Assembly: GCF_003955715.1 (NCBI RefSeq)
Contig: NZ_CP034463.1
Location: 3,968,001-4,032,000 of the forward strand
Direction: 5' to 3'
Length of the DNA stretch: 64,000 nt
Source: Streptomyces aquilus
GTDB lineage: Bacteria; Actinomycetota; Actinomycetes; Streptomycetales; Streptomycetaceae
In this document: one piece after another, positions 50,904-60,400 of the stretch
How positions within the stretch are numbered: position 1 is the first letter of the stretch
Layout of the letters: each line of letters starts with the position of its first letter
The notes under the pieces: generated by a model
The model's input: only the letters and a program-made list of their open reading frames with translations
The model's database searches: none
What the model was told of the DNA's origin: nothing
Position numbers and translations under genes: made by a program

Positions 50904-51758
50904 ATGCCCACGCCCCCACTCGACCTGAACGAACAAGTCCGCCAACTAAGGCAGTTGGCATACGACTTCGAAGACCTCAAGGCGCGCGTACGCGACATCT
51001 CCTACACACCCGGCACGGACGCGCTGCGCCACATCAGGCCCCTGCTCCTCCAGGCACAGGGCCTCACGGCAACCGCCCTGGTGCGCCTGACTGCACTCGA
51101 CAACAGCACGTACACGAACATCGCCGGCAGCCGGGCCGGCCTGGAACTGCTGGCCTCGGTCGTGTCCTCGTCATCGCTCGCCGGCACCGACCTCGCCCAC
51201 GTCGTGCTCGCCAACCCGTACGAGGGCGCGCAGTTCGCCGGCTACCCGGCCGACGACGAGGCAGTGCGCACGGCCCGTCACGCCGAGGCCATCCCGAAGA
51301 TGAACGGCCACCTCAACGATGCCGTCCACCAGCTCGACCTGTGCGCGATTGGCTGCCACTACCTCGCCCACGGCATCACCGAGGACCTGACCACCACGCA
51401 CAAGAACAAGCCGGCGGCCGTACAGCAGACGACGGGCCCCGCGCTGACTCCGGCTCAGTACGACGCCCTCACCGCCCTGAACGGCGGGGGCCGTCTGTAT
51501 GAGAGCACCACCCGCGGGCTGGGTGTGACCCGGGTCGCCACCGACGACGGCACGCGTGTCTCCATCGCCACCTTCCGGGCCCTGGCCAAACGCAGACTCA
51601 TCACCGCCGACACCAGCACCTCGCTGTACCACGGCCAGAAGATCACCGTCACCGAGGACGGGCACCGGGCCCTGACGCAGCCGCGTCACCGAGCCGCGCT
51701 GCCGACCTCAGCGGCCACTGCGCCCAAGGCCGCCGTCACGCAGGGAGCACGCCGGTGA
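50904..51758 (+). CDS. Helical/winged-helix protein with QGARR tail
   Basis: The product is 284 aa from ATG 50904, behind AGGAG. Residues 1-160 are helical (QVRQLRQLAYDFEDLKARV, AIPKMNGHLNDAVHQLDLCA). Residues 180-260 look like a winged helix (LTPAQYDALTALNGGGRLYE, SIATFRALAKRRLITAD, ITVTEDGHRALTQP). It ends TQGARR. It is a paralogue in plan of its upstream neighbour and of the 11870 product. Confidence 0.73.
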   Translation: MPTPPLDLNEQVRQLRQLAYDFEDLKARVRDISYTPGTDALRHIRPLLLQAQGLTATALVRLTALDNSTYTNIAGSRAGLELLASVVSSSSLAGTDLAHVVLANPYEGAQFAGYPADDEAVRTARHAEAIPKMNGHLNDAVHQLDLCAIGCHYLAHGITEDLTTTHKNKPAAVQQTTGPALTPAQYDALTALNGGGRLYESTTRGLGVTRVATDDGTRVSIATFRALAKRRLITADTSTSLYHGQKITVTEDGHRALTQPRHRAALPTSAATAPKAAVTQGARR

Positions 51759-51961
51759 CGTCTTACGGCGCCCCTGAACGCCTGCTGGCCCTCGGCACCG
51801 CATGCACCCGCCACCACGACGCACTCTCCGGCCTGCTGCACGGCGGCAACCGGGCCCTCGCGGTCGAGGAGATGGAGTACGGCGTGGTCGACAGCTGTTC
51901 TCCCTGGGCCTGCCGGGGTGAAGTCGAGCCGGTGCGGGACGACTTCGGGTTGGCTTCTTGA
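51755..51961 (+). CDS. Truncated relative of the 50107 protein
   Basis: The product is 68 aa, GTG overlapping the previous stop. Only the first helices are present: PERLLALGTACTRHHDALSG matches VERLLHLADQYTQHNDALDL of the 50107 product. After residue 40 the sequence becomes unrelated (DSCSPWACRGEVEPVRDD) and ends against the methyltransferase start. It looks like a remnant cut off by recombination at the methyltransferase gene. Confidence 0.55.
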   Translation: MTSYGAPERLLALGTACTRHHDALSGLLHGGNRALAVEEMEYGVVDSCSPWACRGEVEPVRDDFGLAS

Positions 51962-53238
51962 GGCGGATCATCCTCGACCTGTTCGCCGGGCCCGGCGGCT
52001 GGAGCCACGCGCTCACCGTCCTCGGCGCGCGGGACATCGGCCTTGAGTGGGACGAGTGGGCCTGCAAAACCCGTGCCAGAGCCGGGCAGTTGACGATCCG
52101 GACCGATGTCGCCCGCTATCCGGCGTGGATCTTCTCCGGCCGGATCCTCGGGCTGATCGCCTCCCCTCCCTGTCAGGCATGGAGCATGGCGGGCAAGCGC
52201 CTTGGTCTGGTCGACCAGCCGCTCGTCCACCAGGCCGTCGCCGACCTCGCCGCCGGACGCGACACCCGCGAGCAACTCCTCGGCTCGTGTGCGGACGAAA
52301 GGTCTCTCCTCGCGGCCGAACCCATGCGCTATCTGCGCGCCCTGAACCTGGTGGGCGAGCCCGAGTGGGTGGTTATGGAGGAAGTCCCCGACGTCCTGCC
52401 GCTGTGGCGGCAGTACGCGGCCATCCTGCGGACCTGGGGATTCTCCGTCTGGACGGGCATCCTCAATGCCGCCGACTACGGCGTCCCGCAAACCCGGAAG
52501 CGAGCGATCTTGCTCGCTTCCCGCGTTCGCACCGCCCAGCCCCCGCCGCCCACCCACGCGAAGGCTGCCGAGCCGGAGTCGCTGTTCGGACCCGGCCGTG
52601 ACCGGTGGGTGTCCATGGCCGAGGCCCTGGGCTGGGGCGCCACTGACCGGCCCGTGCCCACCGTGTGTGCCGGCGGCGGACCGGGAGGCGGACCCGAGCC
52701 CTTTCCCTCCGGCTCGCGTAAGACCCTGACCGACGCCCGCGCCCGCGGCGCCTGGACACCACATCCCGACTCCGAGATCGTCCTGGCCTCCCGCCGGGAG
52801 GGCTCCGGCTGGGCCGCACGGCACGGTGCCCGCGAGAACCGCCCCGCAGATGCTCCGGCCCCCACGTTCACCGCCGAGGCGCACCGCTGGTCATGGTCAC
52901 TGCGCAGCAACAACCAGTCCAACGCGACCGTACGCCGCGCCGACGAGCCAGCGGGCACGCTGTTCTTCGGCCACCGGGCCAACGAGTGCACCTGGGTCGC
53001 CGACACCGCCTCCGGCGTGCCGGACAGCGAGCACCGACCGGTGCCAGCCCCGATCAAGATCACCACACAGGAAGCGGGCGTGCTGCAGAGCTTTCCCGCC
53101 GACTATCCGTGGCAGGGGAACAAAGGCCAAACGTTCTCGCAGATCGGCAACGCTGTCCCCCCGCGCCTGGCAGCACACCTGCTCGCCCCGAACCTCAACA
53201 AGCCCTTCAACCCCGACGACTTCACCCTCGCCGCCTAA
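51958..53238 (+). CDS. DNA (cytosine-5) methyltransferase
   Basis: The product is 426 aa, TTG overlapping the previous stop. Motif I is ILDLFAGPGGWSHAL near residue 4, motif IV IASPPCQAWSMAG with the catalytic Cys near residue 68, motif VI WVVMEEVPDVL, motif VIII PQTRKRAILLAS, and motifs IX and X near the end (VLQSFPADYPW, QIGNAVPPRLAAHLL). It uses S-adenosylmethionine to methylate carbon 5 of cytosine. No endonuclease gene is next to it, so it probably protects or marks the element's DNA. The Asn of ENV in motif VI is replaced (MEEVP). Confidence 0.9.
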   Translation: MRRIILDLFAGPGGWSHALTVLGARDIGLEWDEWACKTRARAGQLTIRTDVARYPAWIFSGRILGLIASPPCQAWSMAGKRLGLVDQPLVHQAVADLAAGRDTREQLLGSCADERSLLAAEPMRYLRALNLVGEPEWVVMEEVPDVLPLWRQYAAILRTWGFSVWTGILNAADYGVPQTRKRAILLASRVRTAQPPPPTHAKAAEPESLFGPGRDRWVSMAEALGWGATDRPVPTVCAGGGPGGGPEPFPSGSRKTLTDARARGAWTPHPDSEIVLASRREGSGWAARHGARENRPADAPAPTFTAEAHRWSWSLRSNNQSNATVRRADEPAGTLFFGHRANECTWVADTASGVPDSEHRPVPAPIKITTQEAGVLQSFPADYPWQGNKGQTFSQIGNAVPPRLAAHLLAPNLNKPFNPDDFTLAA

Positions 53239-54365
53239 TGACCCACACCCCCGAACCCGACGAGGACAACGACCTCGACCTCGCGCCAGCGCCGAGGCCG
53301 GTCCACTATGCCGAGCAGGCCCTGCTTGGCGCCCTCCTCCTCGAACCTGCACGCCTGGCTGACACCGAGCCGCTGATCGCCCAACACTTCTACAGCCACA
53401 CCCATGCCGCGCTGTTCACCGCGATCCGCGTGCTGCCGCCACCCGACCCCGCCGACCACGCAAAGGACACCGCCTGGCTCAACGGCGTACTGGACCACGC
53501 TCGTCCGCACGCTCCCGGCCTGAGCGCCTCCTACCTCCACAGCCTCATCCAGTTCTGCCCGCAGCCGAAGCACGCTGCGGCCTACGCCAGGATGATCCGC
53601 GCAGACAACGCCCGTCGGGTCCTGCGCGGGCACGCCGAGCGCCTCGCGTCCACCGCCACCGACCCGGGCCTGCCCAACCCGGCCGCCTCGACGCTCGGTC
53701 TGGCCGACGATATCGGCCGCGTCCTGGACGCCCTCAGCGAACAGTTCGCCCCGCACCCCGGCTCCCTCCCCCGCACGGCACTCCCCGCGGATGTCCCACG
53801 GCAGGCCGACGAGGAGGACCTCGACGAAGAACGCCTCCTCCTGGCGACCGCCACCGCCTATCCGGCAGAGGTCCAGCAGATGCGGTGGCTGACCGAGGCA
53901 GACTTCCTCCTGCCGCTACACGCCGCGCTCTGGCAGTCCATCACGGCGCTGGTCCACCGCAGTGACATGGTCGACCCGGTCACCGTCCTCGGCGAGGCCC
54001 AACACCGCGGACTGCTCACCGCCTCCCTCACCCCCAAAGACCTGATGGCCCTGGTCTCCACGCCCGCTGGCTCCCCCGAGTACTGGGGCGAGAAAATCGT
54101 CAAACGCGCCCTCCTCGCCCGCGCCCAGACAGTCGCCGCCCGGATCACCGCCTACACCGACGACCCCGCCAACACTCCCCATCAGCTCATCACCGGCAGC
54201 CGTCGCGCCCTCGCCGACCTCAATGCCCTGCGCGCCCGCTGGAATCAAGCCACCGCACCCACGCCCCCGCCCGCCGAAAGGCCGCCAGCACGCACGACGC
54301 ACCTGCCCCGCACGACGGGCCCGCCACCCCGAGCCGCACCACTCAGCCCGCGCGCCCACCGATGA
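53238..54365 (+). CDS. Protein with DnaB N-terminal-like domains but no helicase core
   Basis: The product is 375 aa; its ATG shares a base with the previous TAA. Residues 15-130 resemble the DnaB N-terminal domain (HYAEQALLGALLLEPARLAD, LIAQHFYSHTHAALFTAIRV). Residues 190-320 repeat the plan (LLLATATAYPAEVQQMRWLT, HAALWQSITALVHRSDMVDP). There is no Walker A or RecA-like core. The end is Pro-rich, LSPRAHR. Tandem DnaB_N domains without ATPase could bind the host helicase or DnaG primase; that is inference. Confidence 0.8.
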   Translation: MTHTPEPDEDNDLDLAPAPRPVHYAEQALLGALLLEPARLADTEPLIAQHFYSHTHAALFTAIRVLPPPDPADHAKDTAWLNGVLDHARPHAPGLSASYLHSLIQFCPQPKHAAAYARMIRADNARRVLRGHAERLASTATDPGLPNPAASTLGLADDIGRVLDALSEQFAPHPGSLPRTALPADVPRQADEEDLDEERLLLATATAYPAEVQQMRWLTEADFLLPLHAALWQSITALVHRSDMVDPVTVLGEAQHRGLLTASLTPKDLMALVSTPAGSPEYWGEKIVKRALLARAQTVAARITAYTDDPANTPHQLITGSRRALADLNALRARWNQATAPTPPPAERPPARTTHLPRTTGPPPRAAPLSPRAHR

Positions 54366-54484
54366 CCCGGCTATCGCGTCCGGCGATGCGGATGCCCTTA
54401 TGCCTGACGGAAGAGAGTCGGACAGTTCACCGGCGTCTACTTGCGGATGGGAGGATCCGTCCTGGCAGAGGCGACCGTATCTAT

Positions 54485-56407
54485 TTATTCGTCTTGAACC
54501 TCGGCAGGCAAGACCCCCGGCTCTGGTGGCGCGAAGATGCTTGCAATCATGGGCCGCAGCAGTAGCACCTGCACTTCAACACCGCTGAGTGCGTCATAGA
54601 TGACATGAGTGACGTGAGGAAACACACGACCGGGATTATTGCCCACCGTACTGTTCTCAAGCGAAAGGATTTGATACTGGTCGGGAAGGGCAGACTCCCC
54701 CAATTCATATGCGATGATCAGATCAAGGCGACGCGGATCCTTCTCCTCGCGATTGAAGTCCCTAGCGATACTTCCCGCGCGCAACTTGAATTCGACCACA
54801 CGAAGGGCTCCCTCATGTGGTGCGTCTGTAAGGACCGACTCCGAATCCGAGGAGCGTCGAATAACAGCCCGAGCATCGTACGTGTCTTTCGACGACAAGC
54901 CGTACCAGCGATAGTCCTGGAAGTGCCCGCGCCCCGCCAGTTCAAACGTAAGGGCGATTACATCGTTCTCGTCACGCGGGATCTTTTTCTGCGTTAGACC
55001 GCTCACGAGATCAGGGCGGGTCAAGAAAGCATCTTCGGTTGGCTCACTTACCGAGCGCAGCTTTCCGACAAAGTTAGCGGCCGCATATTGAATTGTGGTG
55101 GCGTACGCGTCATTGAGAAACCTTCGCAGCAGCCCCACGAGGTGCATGTCCGTGAACTGCGTTTTTCCGTAGTTGAGCTCAGCCTCCACATCAACATTGA
55201 TATCGAAGCATCGAACGTACTGCTGGTTCTGGCCGCGATTGAACTCAACGTCATGTTTAGTGACAACACCATTGGCGCTGAAGGTATGGGCGGCACCGCC
55301 GGGCAGGTAGCTTTCAAACTCCTTGATCCGGCCGATGGTCAGATTGATGCCCTTGACCCGATGCCAGAGCCGCGCCCTGTACACCTGCACATCCCCAGAA
55401 ATTTCACCACGCGCATTGGTGAGCAGGAGCTCATATTCATCCGGCGATGAGTACGTTGTTCGATTGAACCCCAGGTCGGTGCGAACAAGCCCGCGGCCTC
55501 CATTAGCAAGTTCTCTGTCAGTAAGGACCGGGCGACGCCGATTCCGCGGGCCCCAACTCACAGCTTCGTCCACGTTGAAGTAATGAGGGGTCAGCTGGAA
55601 GGTGCATTCCTTCTGCCCGTCTGCAAGCTGAGAAAGTTCACCGACATTTTCTTCCGAGTCGAATCCCTTCATCGTGATGGAAACCGTCGTATCGGCGAGT
55701 TCCTCAGGGACGACCGTAAGACCAAGGTAGGTGTACCGGAGCAGATGCACGGCGATCAGCGCTGCGAACCTGTTAGGGAACGTTCCCTGATCGCAGGCAT
55801 TGCGAAGCGTTTCACCGAATGCGTGTTCTAGACTTTCTCGCTTAAGGCAGTCAGCGCGCACATCCCTCAGGTATTGAACCTGTACACTCTTTCCGTTCTC
55901 TAGCTTCGGAAATCCGTAGAAAAGTTCAGTGCCACCCGAGATCGGATCCGGGTCCGCTTTGAAGAGGCGTGACTCGTCAAGGTCCAAATCGATAGCCGCG
56001 GATTCAGCCGAGAATAGATAGGCATCCTGGACGGCGAACTTCAGCGAACCGGACTCGTTCTTCGCGCGAAGTTGAAAGTGCTCGGTACTGAACAGCAGCA
56101 CCTTGAGCCCGACGCCGACGAGACCAGCAAGGCCGCGTCCCACTTTCCTGCCGCCCCCGAGGAACAGCAGACGCGGATCGTTAGGGAAGCCAGGCCCGTC
56201 GTCTCGAATCCGTACCTCTTGAGATGCGAAGTCAAGGTCAATCGAGATTTCGTGGTGACCGCCGCCTGCCTCCCTCACCGCGTCCAAGGCATTCTGCAGA
56301 GCCTCGCCGACAAATTCGTGTGTCGGAAGGTATGCATTTATGGTCTGTTGGAGCTGGTGAACGTAGTTCTCGCGAAGGTCAAGGCTGGCAGGCGTCAGCA
56401 GATCCAT
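54485..56407 (-). CDS. GHKL ATPase with C-terminal PD-(D/E)xK-like nuclease domain
   Basis: The product is 640 aa; ATG 56407 is the first start before the conserved region. Residues 30-115 are the GHKL ATP site: EALQNALDA (35-43), RDDGPGF (68-74), GLAGLVGVG (92-100), as in Hsp90/MutL/MORC proteins. A long middle region follows. Near the C-terminus YDARAVI (Asp about 511) and VVEFKLRAG (Glu 539, Lys 541) then DLIIAYE match the D...ExK active site of restriction-type nucleases. Its GC content is visibly lower than all neighbours, suggesting recent gain. A terminator separates it from the ssp operon. A role as the restriction effector is inferred from architecture and position. Confidence 0.82.
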   Translation of the reverse strand: MDLLTPASLDLRENYVHQLQQTINAYLPTHEFVGEALQNALDAVREAGGGHHEISIDLDFASQEVRIRDDGPGFPNDPRLLFLGGGRKVGRGLAGLVGVGLKVLLFSTEHFQLRAKNESGSLKFAVQDAYLFSAESAAIDLDLDESRLFKADPDPISGGTELFYGFPKLENGKSVQVQYLRDVRADCLKRESLEHAFGETLRNACDQGTFPNRFAALIAVHLLRYTYLGLTVVPEELADTTVSITMKGFDSEENVGELSQLADGQKECTFQLTPHYFNVDEAVSWGPRNRRRPVLTDRELANGGRGLVRTDLGFNRTTYSSPDEYELLLTNARGEISGDVQVYRARLWHRVKGINLTIGRIKEFESYLPGGAAHTFSANGVVTKHDVEFNRGQNQQYVRCFDINVDVEAELNYGKTQFTDMHLVGLLRRFLNDAYATTIQYAAANFVGKLRSVSEPTEDAFLTRPDLVSGLTQKKIPRDENDVIALTFELAGRGHFQDYRWYGLSSKDTYDARAVIRRSSDSESVLTDAPHEGALRVVEFKLRAGSIARDFNREEKDPRRLDLIIAYELGESALPDQYQILSLENSTVGNNPGRVFPHVTHVIYDALSGVEVQVLLLRPMIASIFAPPEPGVLPAEVQDE

Positions 56408-56558
56408 GACGCCATAGCGTACTGGCAGATACGGCACCTTCCGCGCACTGCCGCTCCCTGAAGGCGGCGCCTGTGCCTTACAACACAGTTTGCCCCGATA
56501 TGGGAAATTCTGCGCATGAGTCCCAGGGTCAGCTACTGGGCTGGGCAGTGCGATTACG

Positions 56559-56603
56559 CGGCTACGGCCCGACCAACACGAGGTGTTGGTCGGGCCGTAG
56601 CCG
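56559..56603. terminator. Perfect 21-bp terminator hairpin after the ssp operon
   Basis: CGGCTACGGCCCGACCAACAC (56559-56579) is perfectly complementary to 56583-56603 with a GAG loop. It begins 13 bp after the sspD-like stop, so it ends the ssp transcript. The GHKL gene, which starts at 56407, must therefore have its own promoter in the 150 bp between or depend on read-through. Confidence 0.88.
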
Positions 56604-56615
56604 TAGGGGAAGGTG

Positions 56616-57449
56616 TTAGAGGTGGCAGACGGAGCAGCCGGCCTCGTCATCGTCGGAGTCAAGTGCGTCGGACAGGACCTCCAGGAGGGGCCTGTTCGGC
56701 TTGACGCGCTTGGCCGCACGGTCCAGGGCCGCCTGGTGCTTGGCCTCGATCTCGTCCTTGCGCTCTATGAGCTCCGGGAGCGACTCGCCCTGTGACCAGG
56801 TGTAGTTGCGGCCCTTCATGGCCGTGTGGCGGAACCGGACCTTGTCCTCGTACTCCACGGCCTTGTCGTACAGGTCGGGGTGGCGCTCCTTGAGGCCGAC
56901 CCACTCGTGCTTGCGCTGGAAGAAGCAGAAGTAGCAGCCCGAACGCGTGCGCCACTCGTAGTAGCCGGGGAGCCCAATGCCGGCTTCGTCGAGGATGCGC
57001 ATCACGCCGTCCTTGTCGATGCCGTCCTCGCGGAAGGGGAAGACGGCATCGATGTTCGGCTTGGTGCTGACGTAGCCGAGGCGGTTCTCGTCGGCCCGGA
57101 TCGCGACGTATGAGATGACCTTGTCGTCGCCGACCCACTCCTCCAGCGGCTTGATCTTCAGGTTCTTGGTGCACCAGCGCATCTGGGGGCTGGGCAGGGT
57201 GCCCTGGTAGACCTCCATCCAGTGATCGAAGTCCCGGTCGGCGTTGAGTCGCTCGATGGGCTTACCGAGGGCCGCTTCCAGCCGGTTGAGGTACTCGTAC
57301 GTCTCTGGCAGTTCGGCACCGGTGTCGCAGAAGAAGTACTCCATCTCCGGCACGCGATCGCGCATGTAGATGGCGAGCGCCGACGAGTCCTTGCCGCCTG
57401 AGATCCCCAGGACGTGGCGAACCTTCTCCTGGGTGACTGGATCCGTCAT
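56616..57449 (-). CDS. sspD: SspD-like ATP pyrophosphatase (PAPS-reductase family)
   Basis: The product is 277 aa; ATG overlaps the SspC stop by 4 bp. The PP-loop SGGKDSSAL lies at 17-25, and FFCDTGAELPETYEY is the PAPS-reductase-like second motif. Cysteines in MRWCTKNLK, SGCYFCFFQRK and the C-terminal GCSVC could hold an Fe-S cluster, as in DndC. In SspABCD systems this enzyme activates DNA for sulfur insertion into the phosphate backbone, using sulfur mobilised by SspA. Gene order and partners support SspD rather than DndC. Confidence 0.88.
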   Translation of the reverse strand: MTDPVTQEKVRHVLGISGGKDSSALAIYMRDRVPEMEYFFCDTGAELPETYEYLNRLEAALGKPIERLNADRDFDHWMEVYQGTLPSPQMRWCTKNLKIKPLEEWVGDDKVISYVAIRADENRLGYVSTKPNIDAVFPFREDGIDKDGVMRILDEAGIGLPGYYEWRTRSGCYFCFFQRKHEWVGLKERHPDLYDKAVEYEDKVRFRHTAMKGRNYTWSQGESLPELIERKDEIEAKHQAALDRAAKRVKPNRPLLEVLSDALDSDDDEAGCSVCHL

Positions 57450-60400
57450 GCCCCCTCCTTCGTTTCAGTTGCTGTGACAGCCGGCCCGTCGGCAACGCGT
57501 TGTGCAAGAGCGGCGAGCAGGATCCGTGCACCGTCGGGTCCGAGGGCCTGCTCAGCCTGCTGCAGTACGTCGGCCGCGAGCTGGTCGGCCTGGCCGCGGG
57601 ACTGTTCCGGCACGTAGATCAGCGTCCGTCGTTCCGCTCCTGTCTTGTCCGTCAAGGTCAACAGCCGCGTCTCCAGATTTACTTCCTGCTCGCGGGGCTC
57701 GCTGCTGTCCTGGTAGAGGTGGGCGACGCGGTCGAGGGATGCGGACATCTCGCGTGCAAGGCGAGGGAAGATGCCTGCGTCCCGGTCATCCCAGTCTCCG
57801 AGGGCCTTGTTGGTGAGACGGACGACGATCGGGTCGAGCCAGTCCTCGTCAGCGAGGCTCTCGCTGAGCACGAAGTCGACGAAGCCCCGCAGCTCCGGGT
57901 TCAGTGACACCGTGGCGAAGCCGCTCAGCCGCGCCGCGAGTGTCGACCGCAGCTCGGGAAGCGTCGTGGGCAGACGGAACTCTTCGGCGAGAACCGCGAC
58001 CACTTCTTCCCGCAGCGTGCGTTCGATTCCGGTGATCTCGTCTGCCGCTGCGGTCAGCCGGTCGGCATACTCCGTGGCGGCTGCCGCGTTGGCGCGGGTG
58101 CCGGCTTCGATGGGGGCGAGGCCCAGCGCCTTGGGCAGAGCCCTGAAGAGCAGGTCGTCTGGATCCTGGGAGTCTGCCAGGGCGTTGCGCACGGCGAGTG
58201 CATCCGGAGAGATGCGCTTGGTCTTGCGAGCGTAGCTGTTCAAAACCATGACGCGTTCGAGCAACGCCCTGGCTACGGACAGCAGATCAGGGTTGCGCAG
58301 TGCCTGTGAGCGTGGTGGTTCGACCTGCAAAGACACCAGGAGCTTCTTGATCACGCTGGCGCGCTGCCCCTGTCCGACCGGCGTGTATTTCACGTCGAAG
58401 CGGGCTGGGGCGGCGAGGATGCGGTCGACGACGTCCGGCGTCAGCCGGGGCAGGTAGGAGCCTTCTTCGAAGAGGGCGACATCGTGTCGGCGGATCACCA
58501 GGGCGGTGACGACCAGCAGAGGCCAGACACCGGCCTTCACCCCGTAGGGCGGGCTCATCAGGACCCGGATGATCTGGTCGAGGCTGGTACGCCGGGTTGC
58601 TGCGTCCAGCGCCTTCTGCAGCGCCTCCCAGACGGGCTGGGCGTGCTCGTGGCCCTCGCCTGGAGCGGAGAAGCCGTACGGCAGCAGGCTGCTGGTGGAA
58701 TTCTCTGCCTGGATGGTGCTGTTGGCCCGGTGCAGGCCGAGGTAGGCCAGCGCGCCGCTGTAGATGGCTCGCTCCGGACCGTACCTTCCGGCCGTCGCGT
58801 CGAAGCCCAGGTATTGCTCGCCGGAGCGGGTGAGCATCGCGTCCAGCACATCGCTTCGGGCACGGGCAGCGTTGCTGGTGAGTGAGTGCCGTCCGAGCAT
58901 CTCGTTGCGAATGTGCGGGGTGTGCGGGAAGACATTTTCGCAGGCGAGGGAGACGAGGCCGCTGAGGCTGCGGGCTGGCAGGCTCGAGCTGTCGGGGGAC
59001 GTCTCGGGGGCCAGGCCGGCGTTCCACAGGTTCCAGGTGGCGTCCTGGGTCGGCGGGTAGAAGGCCGTCTGGATGACCTCCCGCAGCTCGGCCTCCGCCT
59101 GGACGGCTCGGTCGGTGACCTCGCGCCGGGCGACGTGATCGAGTTCCTTGTCTTCGAGTAGCTCTTTCAGGGCGATGAGGTGCGTGGCGGAGTTGAGTAC
59201 CACGTCGGGGTGGGTGGTTGTTCCGAGGATCACCGGCAGCGTCGAGTTGACGGTGGGCAGCTGGTCCCGGGGGCCGAGGTGGAAGACGAGGAGTCCGTCG
59301 GCCGGGTCCTTCAGCTCGTCCGGCGCCTGGATTTCGCGGGTCTCTGGGCCGCTGACGGCGGTGAGGAACACCCGCATCATCCCGGTGACCTGGCTGTGGC
59401 GGCCGGCGACCACGGCGCTGGGGAGGTGTGCGCCCAGGCGCTGGACGATGGAGGCATCGTCGAGGTGACTGATGATCTCCTTCAGGCGGGCGTCGATGTC
59501 GAAGTCTGTGCCCTGCCAGACGCGGTACTCACCGCTGAATTCCCGGTGGACGAGGAAGCCGCGGCGGACGAGGTCGGCGAGCTGCTCCTCAAGGCCGGCG
59601 AAGGCGCCTGCATCGGTCAGGTCGGTGGGGTCGTGGAGCGCGAGGTGGATCATCTCGCTGGTTGCGCTGAGCGCGCCGTCGGCGTCGATGAGGTTCAGAA
59701 CGCCGATGGTCTTCAGCAGTGCCTGGTCGGCGTCGGGCAGTCCGTTGGCTTCCTTGATGCGCGCGTCGACTTCGATCCAGCGGCCGGCGTTGGAGGCCGC
59801 GAGCAGAGAGGTCCGGCCGGAGTTGAGGAAGTAGTCGTACAGCTGTGGCAGCTGCACCGTGCTGGCGCGTTCGGCATCCGGCCGGGAGTGTGCGGCCAGC
59901 GAGTCGCGGACGGTGTTGGGCTCTCCGCTGTTGAGAAAGCCCGACAGGCTGCGGTCGTGCTGGCCGATTTGCGCCGCCAGGATCGGCGCGGCGATCGCCG
60001 TCAGAGGGTGCAGCGGGTACAGGTTGGCAAAGTCGTCGCTGGCCAGCTCGGTAAGGACGTTCAGGCCGTGGTTCTTCCACGCGAGGGCTGATGCCTGGGC
60101 CGAGGCGCGGATGAGGTCCTGGCCCGCTGCGTCGACCGCGGAGTGGTCCAGACGCCGGCGCAGGAGCTGCAGGGAGTCGCCGTGGTGCGGGACGAAGGTG
60201 ACGTCTTCGAAGCGGCCCTGGATCTTTGCCCATTCGCGGATCTTGAGCTCACTGGACCGTGACGCGTAGTCCATGAACGACAGGTGCTGCAGGGTGACCA
60301 GGAAGACGGGCAGCCCGTTGGGCCCGGCGCTGTGCTCGGCGAGCTCCTGCAGGAGGAAGAGATCGTTCTCGGCGCCGGAGAATTCGTTGTGCCCGGCAAG

